In this document: positions 51,001-62,155 of the stretch, piece after piece
How the letters are laid out: each line of letters begins with the position of its first letter
Position numbering within the stretch: position 1 is the first letter of the stretch
Source: Reticulitermes speratus
Lineage: Eukaryota; Arthropoda; Insecta; Blattodea; Rhinotermitidae
NCBI GenBank assembly: GCA_021186555.1
Contig: JAJKFL010000014.1
Span: forward strand, 31,926,033 to 31,990,032
DNA length: 64,000 nt
Direction of reading: 5' to 3'
Position numbers and translations under genes: made by a program
The notes under the pieces: model-generated
What the model saw: only the letters and a program-made list of their open reading frames with translations
What the model was told of the DNA's origin: nothing
Databases searched by the model: none

Positions 51001-54000
51001 ACATGTATCAAGTCAATGACATAGATTTTATTAGACTCCAGCAAGATTGTGTTCTTCTGTTTAACAGATCCTATTCTTTGATTTTCCTTAATTCATTTAA
51101 TTGTGCTTAGTATCACATACATTACACTGTGTATCAGCACAAAAGACAAATTAGGAACACACAGACAGAAGCAGCTAGGCCTCACTTTCAGGCAATAGTT
51201 CATCACTTTCCTGGGCAGGGAGAAATAAACACAGAGTAACTTCGCTCCAGCTAGACTTAAGTCTGAGAAGGCAATCAGGGACTGGTCTACTGGCCGCACA
51301 GCCAGCGAATCATTCAATTTATGGGAAGGGAAACAGATTTTCTCTTTTCCAAAGCATTCAGACTGGCTTTGGGGCCCACTCAGCCTTTTGTTCAATGGGT
51401 GAAAGGGGACACCTGCACCGGAGGTAAAGCGGCTGGTGCAAGAAGCAGACCACTTGCCCCCGTCCAGTGCCAGGCTTCAGAATAAGTGGAGATAAACCTC
51501 CACTCTGGCAACTGCCTACATGGTGCGCATAGGAAACCTTTCACCCTAATGTACATGTGATGAATTAAGTGGGGCAGTGCAGAATTCAGAAATTTAATTA
51601 GCACAATAAGCTTCTTATTAATTAACTAGCAGAGGTTCTAAGCAGTAAGACACCATGCACCAAGACTACACCAATTTAAAGTAAAGAAACTACACACAAT
51701 TCCACCATTTGATGCTCTATAATCTGCACTTCAAATAGAATCAAAGAATTACACCACAATCAATCAATCCTTAGCTAACCAATTCCACTCCAGACATTCA
51801 ACTCATCCAGAAATTCCCCAGATTCTTCCTGGCTGTGTCAGTGGCATAATACAACGAAATCGTATGACACTTATAGAAACACTGGTGGACTTGCCCTTGA
51901 GAACCCTGTTTGCTTTAAGTACCTAGCGCAGTACCTTAGCAAGTCCTTCCAAAATATCAGATCCACTTTCCTTACTAGCATACCTCTTTCTGTACTTCTG
52001 AGGCCTGGCGCTGCAATTCTCTATCCTTCCATTGTAGGTGTTCCTGGCACTTCTTCAGCTCGCATGTCAGACGCACATTTTCCTCTTGGCTGCGCAAATA
52101 GGGAAAATGAGAAACACATAAGTTTTGTGAACAAAAAGACCACTTTACCTAGACATACATTGGAAAATAACGTAAAACGTGATCTTAGTTTCATTAAATT
52201 GGTTCATATTGATTCATTCAGTACATGTCAGAGAGTTATTTACCTAGCTCTCTAATGACAGCATATGTATGGTGTCAAAAGTATTATATTTTTAAACTAT
52301 GATATGTAACTGGATTATAAAAAAGCAAAAATGGTGACACAAATTGCCTCTTGTTTTGCAGCAGCTCTCAAATGACCAACACATTTTAAATACGGCTCTA
52401 TTATAATTTCAAAACTTCTGTAATCCTATGACACAATGTTTCCATGTTTCTGCATCTATATGGTTTCATGAACTGTATTGTTTATCTACTAACAAAAAGA
52501 ATGCCAAGGCATACTAAATGTGGGGAAATATAAATCAGAGCTGCTTCTCCACATCAAACAGCCAGAAAAGTTTTGAGCAGCTTGCACAAACTGCAACTGC
52601 CTACTCTTTAGTTGTCCAAAGCAAAGTTTTGAACAATACAAGCTAAGTGAACCCTGCTATGGCACCTTCAGGGAAAATGTTGGAGCAACAATATTGCCTT
52701 CAGATCTATCACAGCATAAAAGTTGTTCAAGCGGAATCTTTATACTAACACAAACTCTAAGCATTTGTCAGCATATCCATTTTGTTTCCTCCAATTATTA
52801 TCACATGTATGAAAATATAATTCTTTGAGATACTGAACATACCTTCTGAACATGAAATAATACATGCACCTGCCTACTCAACATCCTACCTGCTCACTTG
52901 GAAAAATATAGGACTATACTACACAGTAATATGTATGTGATACTTTGCTCTGTAGTAGGACTTACATTCCTGAAAGTCTCTCCTCCAGGTCCTTCACAAG
53001 CTGCACGTTACACGTACAGTCATGTTCTTTCTGAAATGTTAACAGACACATCTATGTCAGAAAAAAAATTCTCAATCAAAATCTACATGTAAAATGTCTA
53101 GGATAATGGCTTTTATCACACAGCATCCAGCAAGTTTGTCTACTTCTGTTTACCAAAAGCTATTTTTGATCTGCCATAATCAATTACATGCTTTGGAATT
53201 GCTGACATTTATGGCATATCATGAAAAGAAGAGACTAAACAACATGAGGATGATGTGTAAAGAAGCATCCTGGCAACAATTTAGGGCAATAGTCCATTAT
53301 TCTGTGATTTCAGGCTTCCACCATGGCATAAATGAGATCTTCGCTGTACTCGGATGTTACGCAGTGTAGATTGGTAGTTAGTTACCAACGTTTCGTGACA
53401 ATCTATTAGTCCCATCTTCTTTTGCACTGCTTGACCCTTCGAAATAGGACCAATACATTGTCTCGAAATGTCGATAACTAACTACCAATCTACACTGCAT
53501 AACATCCCAGACGAGCAAATATCTCAGCCTATTATTCTCCTGGAATCACAGAGGAATATCACAAAATACCTTTCATGTAGCTGGACTTGCATCCAACAAT
53601 GAAACTCGGACTTCTTGAATATGAAGCCCACTGCAAGACACCAGATGTTCATTATGAAGGTTATAATGAACTACCACAGGAATTGTTATAGATGATGGGG
53701 AGATGGGACATTACAGTCAGTAGACCAAATGGTCTACTGGCCACACAGCTAAGAAATCATGGTTTGATTTCTGACAGGGGCAACAGACTTTTCTCATCTC
53801 CAAGTATCGAGAGCAGCTCCAGGGAACAATTAAATGGTAACTTCTTAAAAGGTATGCCAAATTTTGCTTTGTAAAAATGAAAGTGCAATGAGACAAAGAT
53901 GGCGGAAGAATACCGCTGGACAATAACACAGGTGGCCAGCCGGTCAGGCTGCAGCTGATCTGGTTCAGTGCGTTGGAGATGGGATTTCAACTGGACTCCC

Positions 54001-57000
54001 TTGTATATACATACATAGATGACACTATGTATACTCAAATTTGACTTGTGCAAAATATGACTTGTACCAAACCTTCCAGAAAGTAACTACTGTGTAAGTC
54101 AGGTAATATCTCTACAGTGACATCTTAGAAGAATTGCAAAGAATTTTGGAGAACTTGCTGAAAGAATATCACGCCCTTGAAACCTCTGCATGTTTTCACT
54201 CCCTACCAGAAAACCCAGTCAGTAATCTGCACTGACTAGCTACATGGTGGATGACTGGTTTAACTCTTTACATACACACAAATTTATCTATGTGCCACTG
54301 CATCCACAATAAGCTTTGGAAATCACCTAGTGTTCTACCCAACGAGCACATAGGTCTCTTTCACCGGGATACAGCAGCATGGCGTTACTCCATTTGCCAC
54401 ACATTTTCATGGTGTTGCTTACTTAAACATATGTACAACTTCACTTTTCACTATCAATAACATCAACATGGCACCCGCAAATTTATGTGGTTACTGCTGC
54501 TATCACTTAACGCAGGTTATATCTCAAAAAGGAATGCCAACTTCTCTTTTATTTTTAATGCAAAATAAGTACAATGTTAATGTACAAGACCTATACTTAG
54601 CTTTCAATCTGACTGCAGTACCACAACATTTGAACAAATCTCGCTGTTATTATTGACATATAGTTTATACTGCTTAAAAATAATGAACAGTCACCTGGCA
54701 TCAAGGGATGGGAGATGGTGAGACATGTTTCTGTGGTTTATCTTCTCGGATACCAAACAAATGTGGAACTGAAGGGCCAGTAATTTTAAAGAAATACAGG
54801 CATTATTTCCCTAGTCATAGAGCAACCTGTGAGTGAAGTTGACCTCTCCCCTCCAACCAGTGCTGGGGTTGTTAAGTACCTGAAGCTATTCCTATACTGC
54901 CATATACTTTTGTGGTGCAGTGCTTATTAAGCTTGAATTTATTTATACATTCTACTTATAGCTGTGAACAAAAAGATGCAGTTTGCACATCCCACATGAC
55001 TTATTTTTTAAATTTAAAGAAATGGCTGTAACAGAAGTCAGATGGCTAGTTGCTTGCTATTAATTGTGGAGGCCAGGGTTCAATCCCACGGCTGACAGTC
55101 AGACAAGTCTCTATTGTTCCCCTCCTGTCAATTATTATTACACAAATGCCCTGTTTTCATAATTCACCTAGCATCCATGCTATACAGTCCACATACTGTC
55201 AGCACAGCTAATTAAACATATAAGTAACACACTCATGGCATATGTGTTGCAGACAGCAGTACATGTTTTTAAATTTCTTTTATGGTGCTATGACACATGG
55301 ATTAAAACAATTCCTCTACACTTTGACCATCATCCCCATTTTACAACTGTCTTTTACTTTCTAATATAGGATTTGACCCTGCTAATTGGGATAGAGCAGC
55401 TCCCCAAAACAGACATTTTTAGCCCATCATTAACACAACTGGCAGCCATATTAACAATTTCATGTTTTTTCTCTTGTTTTCATGGTTTAAGGGGAGCTCT
55501 ACCTATGTACCTGACAGAGTATATTTCCATTCATCATACAAAATATGTGCCACTTTCCGAAATGTAAGTCAGCAGTTAAAAATAATGAGCACATTTTTTC
55601 CTGTGTAGGACAGAATCAAACTTTCTCAAATGAGCAAAGTCAAGCAACAACACAACTACAAAATGCAGGTAGCAAAACAGAAAACAAGGAAGATTATAAC
55701 AGATTATCTGATGTCAAAATAAGAAAACAAAACATTTTCTGTAAAAACCAAGTTCTACTGTATGCATGCTTTACTGTATGGCAACGCAATGCTAGCTGTG
55801 TTGATGTGTAACAACAACAGTTAATCTTCACATGGTTCATGCAGTTAATCGTCGAGGCGAGTGCACATCTTCACAATCCTCATACGTTACCCCCAAGGAA
55901 GAGACTGTGGCTATTTATTTTTGCATATTTTTCCAGCAATCATTACAAGTAAGGCATACACATTCAGAATTAAGCAAGATGAAATAACTGAAATATGGAC
56001 TGCATTGCATTCATCTAGTTCAGGAAATGGACCATGAGGAGGGTTTTGTGAAAATACTAACAAACTTTGCATTCCACAAGAGGCACAAAGCTTCCTGACT
56101 CACTGAGCTATTGCCTACAACACAAGTAATTGTTCTGCGATGTACGCCTACTTTCTGTTGAGTTTTGTCCACTACCTATGTGAGGATATGTCTTGAATTC
56201 TATGCAGTGAAACTAAGAGAATGTCTACTGACCTGTTGTGGAAGAAGTGCCACTGCACGTTCTCTGCACGTCTGGTGCTTCACCGATGGCAGCACACAAC
56301 CTAGAAAGCAGAAAAGTTAAAATTGTACTAATTATTATACAAGAAATTCATTTTCATTCTTCTAATAATGAAATGTCGAAGGCTAAGTTGGTCTGGGAGT
56401 GTGGCTTGAATGGGGGAGACAAGGAATGCACACAAAAACCACTTCCCAAAACACCCACTTCAAAGAATGAAATGTCCTTCCTATATCTGATTTATCTTAA
56501 AGGAAAACAAAATTCCCTCATACATATTTTAAGCATTCTGCTGTAATATGAGCAATTTATAAATCTTTCCCAGGGAACACCACTGAGAAGAAAGATGTTA
56601 ATTTTAACCCTTCTCTCCAATCTGTGTTTACAACCCCAAAACCATGAAGAATGGACTAATGCCAAAATTTTTAACATATACTAACTTTTCTCTAATTTAT
56701 TATTTGGAGATACAAATTTATGGCTCATTATACATATGTGTATTGAGTTTCAGATCCGATTTCCTGTGAACCTGTCATTTTGAGTATGACTGAATGACAC
56801 TCTGTAATTATTACACATTGTGTCCCTCTTACCAAAAGGATGAAAACCTTGGGTATGAACATGCTTCCTTGCTGAGCTATCAGAACACTGTGGAAGCATT
56901 ACTCATCATGGTGGAACATTTGGTGATGTGTGATTCTTTATCAAAAATGTTTGTTTACACTAAAGCATCTACTTTATTCTACAGCTACATGCCGTCCTGC

Positions 57001-57240
57001 TCCACGTTTTATAAATCACACACGATGACACATTAGACTACGAAACGTAGCAGATGAATTTCGTTTACTGTGGCTGTCAGTACGAGTGATGGGAAACATA
57101 AATCTGGATGATGGTGAATGAAGCCCTTCTAATTACTCCTTCCATGTAACACCAAGATTAACACAGGTTCAGTAATATGGATCAGTGTACTTACCTTCAC
57201 TTTCGGCGATCCGACGTCTTTGCTGTATTGGAGTGGCCAT
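47947..57240 (-). CDS. Unrecognised micro-exon coiled-coil gene (8 exons seen, 3' end not found)
   Basis: Eight exons on the minus strand join without a stop into about 215 codons: 57240-57195, 56300-56233, 53030-52966, 52089-51984, 50952-50858, 49810-49696, 48641-48555 and 48009-47947. Each has an AG acceptor and a GT donor (five are gtaagt or gtatg-type), and all junction phases match (1, 0, 2, 0, 2, 0, 0). The protein starts MATPIQQRRRIAESEG, has no signal peptide or membrane segment, and from exon 3 on is charged and heptad-like (RSEYEKNLKEAEERI, RDEEIQRLQMEVAMLQEQ), as in a coiled coil. Exons 3, 5, 7 and 8 are related by position and flanks (type A), as are 4 and 6 (type B), so the gene grew by tandem A-B duplication. 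Donor-like gtatgc follows exon 8, so more exons are expected below 47947. I do not recognise the family. A structural or adaptor role is possible but unproven. Confidence 0.72.
48555..48641 (-). CDS. Micro-exon gene, exon 7 (type A, recent duplicate of exon 5)
   Basis: The exon is 87 bp, 8 bp shorter than exon 5, with acceptor ataatttcag and donor gtaagt. It encodes RSEYDKDFEKAEERV then RRLIEGIRRDVCEY, ending in phase 0 rather than 2. That change fits the next exon, which begins in phase 0 because no type B exon follows. Confidence 0.7.
48930..49165 (+). mobile_element. Intronic SINE family C copy in duplication unit 1
   Basis: The body 'aaagcattcagactggctct' and 'gacacctgcaccggaggtaa' is shared with 51260-51480. 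This copy lacks 14 bp ('ctggtctactggcc' region) present in the other. It lies in an intron of the micro-exon gene. Confidence 0.75.
49696..49810 (-). CDS. Micro-exon gene, exon 6 (type B)
   Basis: The exon is 115 bp with acceptor atgcttacag and donor gtatgg. One base completes a methionine codon with exon 5, then 38 codons run from VTMAVDRELELEECQQ to LQMEVAMLQEQ. The heptad pattern of leucine, isoleucine and methionine among charged residues supports a coiled coil. Confidence 0.75.
50858..50952 (-). CDS. Micro-exon gene, exon 5 (type A)
   Basis: The exon is 95 bp with acceptor ataatttcag and donor gtaagt. It encodes RSEYEKNLKEAEERI, RMMEESLKSLEGSYVN and two bases 'AT'. The flanks are nearly identical to those of exon 7 while the exon body differs. 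Confidence 0.75.
51255..51480 (+). mobile_element. Intronic SINE family C copy in duplication unit 2
   Basis: This is the counterpart of 48930-49165 at the same position in the neighbouring unit, a few percent different. Confidence 0.78.
51984..52089 (-). CDS. Micro-exon gene, exon 4 (type B)
   Basis: The exon is 106 bp with acceptor tttgcgcag and donor gtatgc. One base completes the codon started by exon 3, then 35 codons run from QEENVRLTCELKKCQ to ASEVQKE, strongly coiled-coil in composition. Its upstream intron carries the gggaaaatgagaaacacat landmark shared with exon 6. Confidence 0.72.
52966..53030 (-). CDS. Micro-exon gene, exon 3 (type A, oldest copy)
   Basis: The exon is 65 bp with acceptor aacatttcag and donor gtaagt. 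It encodes KEHDCTCNVQLVKDLEERLSG and ends in phase 2 with 'AT', as exon 5 does. Its upstream intron shares the 'ccagcaagtttg...ttctgtttaac' landmark with exons 5, 7 and 8, marking it as a diverged type A copy. Confidence 0.65.
53353..53505. repeat. Fold-back repeat
   Basis: 'atgttacgcagtgtagattg' is mirrored by 'caatctacactgcataacat', with 'ggtagttagttaccaacg' and 'cgataactaactacc' inside. It lies in intron 2 of the micro-exon gene. Confidence 0.85.
53690..53870 (+). mobile_element. SINE family C-like fragment
   Basis: 'tggtctactggccacacagc', 'catggtttgatttctgacag' and 'ttctcatctccaagtatcga' match the head and body of the intronic SINEs at 48930 and 51255. The end is diverged. Confidence 0.6.
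53880..56225. other. Intron 2 of the micro-exon gene, remainder
   Basis: AT-rich, with a SINE head near 55040. No further type A or B exon was recognised. Confidence 0.5.
55040..55110 (+). mobile_element. SINE head fragment
   Basis: 'agatggctagttgcttgcta' and 'cagggttcaatcccacggct' are A- and B-box-like. No body was recognised after about 55110. Confidence 0.45.
56233..56300 (-). CDS. Micro-exon gene, exon 2
   Basis: The exon is 68 bp with acceptor ctttctag and donor gtcagt. It completes the split glycine and adds CVLPSVKHQTCRERAVALL and PQQ, ending in phase 0. It is not obviously related to the duplicated exons. It was placed here because its phase joins exons 1 and 3 exactly. Confidence 0.6.
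57195..57240 (-). CDS. Micro-exon gene, exon 1 (start codon)
   Basis: The exon is 46 bp from ATG (57240-57238) to donor gtaagt, leaving one base of a split glycine codon (phase 1). It encodes MATPIQQRRRIAESE. This is the only exon of the set beginning with ATG, and the DNA just upstream (57241-57540) is locally rich in CpG, as expected for a 5' UTR and promoter. Confidence 0.7.
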
Positions 57241-57540
57241 GTTATCGCCACGAATAACAAGACATCCACTCGGGTCCACCTTTGCTCCTACACAACGCAA
57301 GTTCTTTATACCACGAAGCGGATACACGTAACACATCTTCACTACTACGCAGCTGACAACACACCACGAAATACTGGTAGCTAGCGAGCCTTTGTATAGA
57401 CAATTTCAGCAGATCGCCAGCCAGCGAACAGGCTTGCTGAAGCCAGTAAACAAACGACCGTGGGTTGCGGATAGCAAGCAAGCGCGAGTTTATGTACATG
57501 CGCATGCGCGTGTGAGTGGGCTACATGTTAATCTCTGATT
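57241..57540 (-). promoter_or_regulatory. Probable 5' UTR and promoter region of the micro-exon gene
   Basis: The sequence is visibly richer in CG dinucleotides than its surroundings (for example 'gcgcatgcgcgtg' near 57502) and lies immediately upstream of the start codon. No TATA box was identified. Assigned by position and composition only. Confidence 0.4.
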
Positions 57541-57688
57541 ATTTTACGTCACCACCCCACCTCACATCACGGATTACTAAACTTGCTGCCACGGATGATA
57601 AATTACATGGCCTGTGGAGTAGTAATCTGTGGCCAGTGGTATTCAAGCTGCACTCTACGGAATCCTCGTTCAGGGCGCTGTGTTTGTA

Positions 57689-58193
57689 GACAATGTTTTC
57701 ACCAACCAAATGCACTTATTATAAAAACAGTAGAATATTCTAAAAATTTTTGATAAAAAGCCCCGACATGTTTCGACTCACTAATGAGCCATCCTCAGGG
57801 GGTCACAACTGTCTGTTCTCAAAACACGTACATATGTTAATCCTCTAGAGGTATATGGTCAACGTCTTATCTCACCAATCTTACTTTATCACTCCGTTAT
57901 CCGATATGTTTTTCAAAACACTTTATATAGATTATGCACTATTTATTGCATCACTTACACACTCATTATTGTTTGCAGTGTACATTAGTTGCTGTGGAAA
58001 CGTAAATATGTGCATATATAGCCACTTGTTTCACTTACGTCTGTGTCGATGCTGTTCGTCCTTTTTGAATTCTTAAGTTGCTACGTAGATTCCTGGGAGT
58101 CATGTTAAATGTGTGGAAAATATGCGGATGCTTATGAGTGCTTGTTCACCAGTGCTTTTATAACAAGTGCACTTAGTTGGTGAAAACATTGTC
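57689..58193. mobile_element. MITE with about 40-bp inverted ends and TA duplication
   Basis: The left end gacaatgttttcaccaacca is mirrored by 'tggtgaaaacattgtc' on the right, with the match extending about 40 bp with small gaps. TA lies at 57687-57688 and 58194-58195. Non-coding, about 450 bp upstream of the micro-exon gene. Confidence 0.82.
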
Positions 58194-58489
58194 TATACTC
58201 GTAAAATGCACGGTGCAAATAGAATAAAATTATATACATATGTTTTAGAACTATATATGTTGTACAGAGAAGAATGAATATGTCCCAAATTTGTTCAAAA
58301 GTATTTTTTCTAATAACTGGCGAGGTCAGCAGTCGGTATGTGGAGGTTATGTTTGTTCTGGTTATGGACTGAATCTTTTTTTTTTTTTTTTTTTTTACAT
58401 TTTTTTGTGTTCCACTACAAATGACAAGACTGAGTATAAGAATTTGCAGGGAAGGGGAACTGTATTAAATTTCTTAAATAATTCTGTAT

Positions 58490-59780
58490 AGTAGCCTCTC
58501 TTTAACACTTGCTTTTCTAATTATTTAATTTTGCAGGTCAAATAATTTCTTACTATGATACTTTTAAAGGTAATTATTTATATGATATGATGGAGTGTAA
58601 GGAAGCCAAGTTAGTTTTAACTTATCACTCATGAGTGGTGTGATTTCCCTCGTAGGAGAACATGCTGAACTTGCTTGACAGCTAATATATTTATTGTACT
58701 TTTTTACATGGTTGTTGTCAATATGTAGCCCGAGGACTGTAGTGCCTACTTCAGGTGTTTTGTTATTATCCCTTATATTGATATTACTACATGTTTTATT
58801 ATCAGTAGACAATGTAATGAAATTTGTTTTTGTAAAATTTTCAAGATAACAAACGCATCATGCCTGCAATTTTTAAAGTGGTCTGATTCCAGATGTGAAA
58901 TGATGATGATGGTATGATTAGCAAAGTGTGCAGCTTGGGACAGTTTATGCATGCAAGTTGATTATTGATGTGTAGCTTAAAACCAAGTGCTGAACCTCGA
59001 GAAAGTTGTATGTTTTTCATCTTGAGCTGGTGTTATTGTTTCAGTTTCGCTGGCTGTATTTCCATTTTTTGTGTGTGTTTGTTTGGGGGAGGGGTTCTTT
59101 AAGACATAAATGAAACTACTGTCAAGCTTGAGTTCAAAATCATACTTTCATCATAATTCATGAGTCACACAATCACATTGTTTATTAAGGTCACAAATTA
59201 TGCCACCAATATGCATTTTGTTATAAGGACACAAATATTTGTGAACTTGGCATTTGGAGGTAAAGATTTTTTGCCATTTTAGTTCAAGGTTGAGTAAGTC
59301 ATACTGGGAAAGTTCTTGCATCCATTGATTTCTTACAGATAAGTTCATCAACCACATGAATTAGTTTGTTTAATAGAATGGACTGCATTTCTTACATTGG
59401 CAGTAACAGGTCCAAAGGATTTATATTTGAGAAGTTTATAGGTATGACTTTAGTCTTTCCTTCTTGCAGTGTTAAATTTTTAGTACACTCATCATTCTGT
59501 CTAGAATAATTGAGAAGTGGGCAATGAAAGAGTTTGCCACGAGTTTAGGATTGTTGATAATATTATCATTTATCTTTATTCATAAGCTTGTTTCTGCTCT
59601 AGAATATCTACTTGCTTCTCTGTAGTTTTCTGCAGTGTTATCTCTTATTAGATGCAATCAGTTTGTCATTATATATATCTACTTATGTTTTTTCTGTTAG
59701 TGACTTGATTTGAAACCTTACAGCATTTTCTGTAGTGAAGTTTCTTTACTTGGTGGTTACAATAGTAAAAGTTGCGATAT
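58490..59780 (-). mobile_element. Degraded LINE reverse transcriptase remnant
   Basis: Short minus-strand fragments read like RT blocks in order: near 59160-59200 GIICDLNKQCDCVTHEL (normally CDLxKAFDCVNHE), and near 58640-58800 TVLGLHIDNN with a tail ITPLMSDKLKLTW. Many stops and frameshifts separate them. It is a separate insertion from 60085-60570. Confidence 0.7.
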
Positions 59781-60084
59781 GCAGTGTCCCAGGACCAAGG
59801 GGTTGCTGGACATTGCAGTTTTCCAGGTATTATAACATTATATGTATCATTGTATACCTATAAACCTCATGGACAGACCTAACCATTTAAATGTACGCTT
59901 GATATCCTGTCCTGTTTTCCTTGCTGCACTTCCTATTCCCCTTTCATCATACTTATGTAATTTGGTGTATATATAATCTAAACAACAAACAAGACACAAA
60001 TAAGTAATGGCTGAAGTCTTGGAATTGCTGCTGGGTGCTGACAGTTGATGGGATAATGAAATTTAATGGGTCTGTCAGTATTTG

Positions 60085-60570
60085 TATTTATTTATAACTT
60101 CCAGAAATCCAATAAGTGGATATAGAACACGTCACAAACTCAAGTATAAAAGCATAAAATACATACATTAAATAATCACATCTAAACCAAAACAGAATAC
60201 TAAATACAAACAATATAAACTAGAATTTTTTATTGTAACAGTTATCCAATTAGGTACTCATCCACAGTATAAAACGAGTGAGTATTCAAAAAATGCCTTA
60301 ATGCAAACTTAAACTTTTTTAAATTATTAGAGGTGTTCTTAATCTCTATGGGTAATTTTATACCCGGATAATAAACTCCTTTCTGATAAATAGATAAATT
60401 AGCTTGTAGTAAATACATATTTTATCTTTGTCTAGTATCAATAGTATGAGAGTCAATGTTTGATGGGAAAAGAGTTTTGTTTTGTAATACAAACATTGAT
60501 AAAGAAAATATATATTGAGATGCCAACGGCAGAATATCTAATTCTTTGAATATATTTCTACAATTTCTGG
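60085..60570 (-). mobile_element. LINE 3' fragment, same family as 42790-46905
   Basis: This fragment matches 43190-43510 block by block ('actcctttctgata.a', 'ttttatctttgtctagtat', 'tatattgagatg' against the equivalents there). It is a 5'-truncated copy of the end of ORF2 and the 3' UTR, full of stops. It lies about 600 bp upstream of the OMA1 exon. Confidence 0.75.
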
Positions 60571-61203
60571 TTCATAGAGCTTGCCATATCATCCAGTGCT
60601 GGATATCACAGCTCTTGCTTATATCAGCAGTATGTTTTTATACCTGTAGACAGTATTTTGTTGTACAGGTATGTTGATGAAGTAATTTGTACTGATAAAA
60701 TAGACAGGTTGAATTGTGTTTCTGTAGCAAATCTTAACAACTTTCTTGTTTTGTGTTTGCAGGAATTCATAACATGTAAGTGTAAAATGGAAACCAGAAG
60801 TAGTAGTCACAGCTGTTGCATAGGTGCTGGTGGCATTCTTTATGTATGTAAAGACATTGCAGTCACAAAGAGAGAACCTTCATTGGGATCTTTTTCAGAT
60901 GTCAAGTCATGATGGCTGCACTCAGGATTGGATTGGAAACATATCAGTCGCCATGAACATTTTGGGCTTATGTGTTGTTTTAGAGTTGCTGTGTTGTGCT
61001 TTGCTCTGTAACTATGGCCAAGACAAATCATGTGTTACCTGTTTTTGTTTTACCTCTTTGCTTTTGTCTGTGACTAGCATAACCAAAATGAGTATTGAAA
61101 TATCAGTGGTTTTGTTATTCTTAAGTCTCTTTTGTTAGTTTACAGTATGTGAGGAGTCCTTAAAAGTGATGTGCTCTGCATTAAATTAAAACAATAATTA
61201 GTC

Positions 61204-61594
61204 ATGCTTCGTGTACTTAATAAACATGGAATGTTTGGAAACTACCAGCGGTTTGTGCTGCCAGTGAGAAGTGTGTTTAATTTAAGTGGCATAAAACTGA
61301 GTAGTGGTGTAAGAATCGACAGATGTGTTACAAAACTGGCAAGTTTAAATAATGCAAATGTTGCACTTCCGAGTGGTGGGTTCACAGTTGCATCTGAGCT
61401 GCAAAGGAAACTGTTTCATGTTACGGCAAGTAGACAAGCTCTTCCTCCTCTTGTCATCGTCATTCTTAGGCCTCTTTCAAGGATTGCAGCAGTTTTGTTT
61501 GGAAGGAGGCTGAGGAAGTGGTGGAGTTCATTGCCTCCAGAAAAGAAACAAGATTTGATACTCAGATTGAAGAAAAGAAAGATGACATTACTAG
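61204..61594 (+). CDS. OMA1: OMA1-like mitochondrial metallopeptidase, first coding exon
   Basis: The ATG at 61204 is the first in its frame, with an in-frame TAA nine bases upstream. The protein begins MLRVLNKHGMFGNYQRFVLP, rich in Arg/Lys and hydroxyl residues without acids, as in a mitochondrial presequence. Residues about 80-125 (ALPPLVIVILRPLSRIAAV, then FGRRLRKWWSSLPPEKKQD and the basic LRLKKRKMTLLG) resemble the region of OMA1 just before its inner-membrane helix. OMA1 is the stress-activated inner-membrane protease that cleaves OPA1. I place the donor at gtgtgt (61595); read through, the frame stops at 61623. The HExxH metalloprotease domain is not in this exon and should lie downstream, beyond the window. 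Partial gene; identification by remembered similarity. Confidence 0.7.
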
Positions 61595-62004
61595 GTGTGT
61601 TACCCTTTTTCCACACAGTCTAAATTGATGGCATGTCACGAAGAGTAACTTTAAAATGCAGTGACCGTTTGCTTGAGCCTTTTCACATGCACATGACATT
61701 ATTTATTGGTAAACTTCAGAACAAAGTTCATGTCTTTTTGTGGTTACTAGACCCATCACAAGGGTGAAATTTGAGGTTTGCATGAGTGTCATATTGAGCT
61801 GCTTGTAATCCGGACTGCTGAGTCCATGTTTAAGATGTATGAGTGCACGACCCCGACAGTGGCGGCAGCAGTTTCATCTGAAATATTTCTACATATCTAC
61901 CAGACTACACACTCCCACATCTGAGAATACAGTAATGTTTTAATTGTACATTGTAAAGATTGCCATTTTGGTTGTGACACCCAGCCTCCTATACAATGGA
62001 TACC

Positions 62005-62155
62005 GGGTCATTCCCGGGGGTAAAGCGGCCAGGGCGTGGCGTTGACCATCCACCCCCATCTAGCGTCGAGGTTAAAGAAAGATAAGAGCTATACCTCTAC
62101 TCCCCTCTGGGCCTTCATAATCTATTCTAGGGTGAACTTTTCCTTTAACTGTATT
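62005..62155 (+). mobile_element. SINE family A, 5'-truncated
   Basis: 'gggggtaaagcggccagggc', then 'ccatccacccccatctagcg' and 'ctattctagggtgaactttt' match the family A body and tail. The tRNA-like head is missing. Confidence 0.8.

Larger units (their letters stand above)
48241..52800 (-). repeat. Tandem intragenic duplication, units of about 2.2-2.3 kb
   Basis: About 48241-50505 and 50506-52739 are consecutive copies of one unit, and a diverged third copy begins at about 52740. Each starts near 'ctaacacaaattc' and contains a type A exon, then an intronic SINE copy, then a type B exon region. The stretches 48430-49200 and 50710-51460 differ at only a few percent of positions by eye. The SINE sits at the same place in both, so the last duplication came after the SINE insertion. 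Confidence 0.85.

Noticed and set aside
51093..51395. 100-codon minus-strand frame
   Set aside because: Intron and SINE sequence; the matching frame at 48865-49203 exists only because the unit is duplicated.
60824..61138. 104-codon frame upstream of the OMA1 exon
   Set aside because: Random-looking cysteine/leucine-rich text with no match; probably 5' flank.
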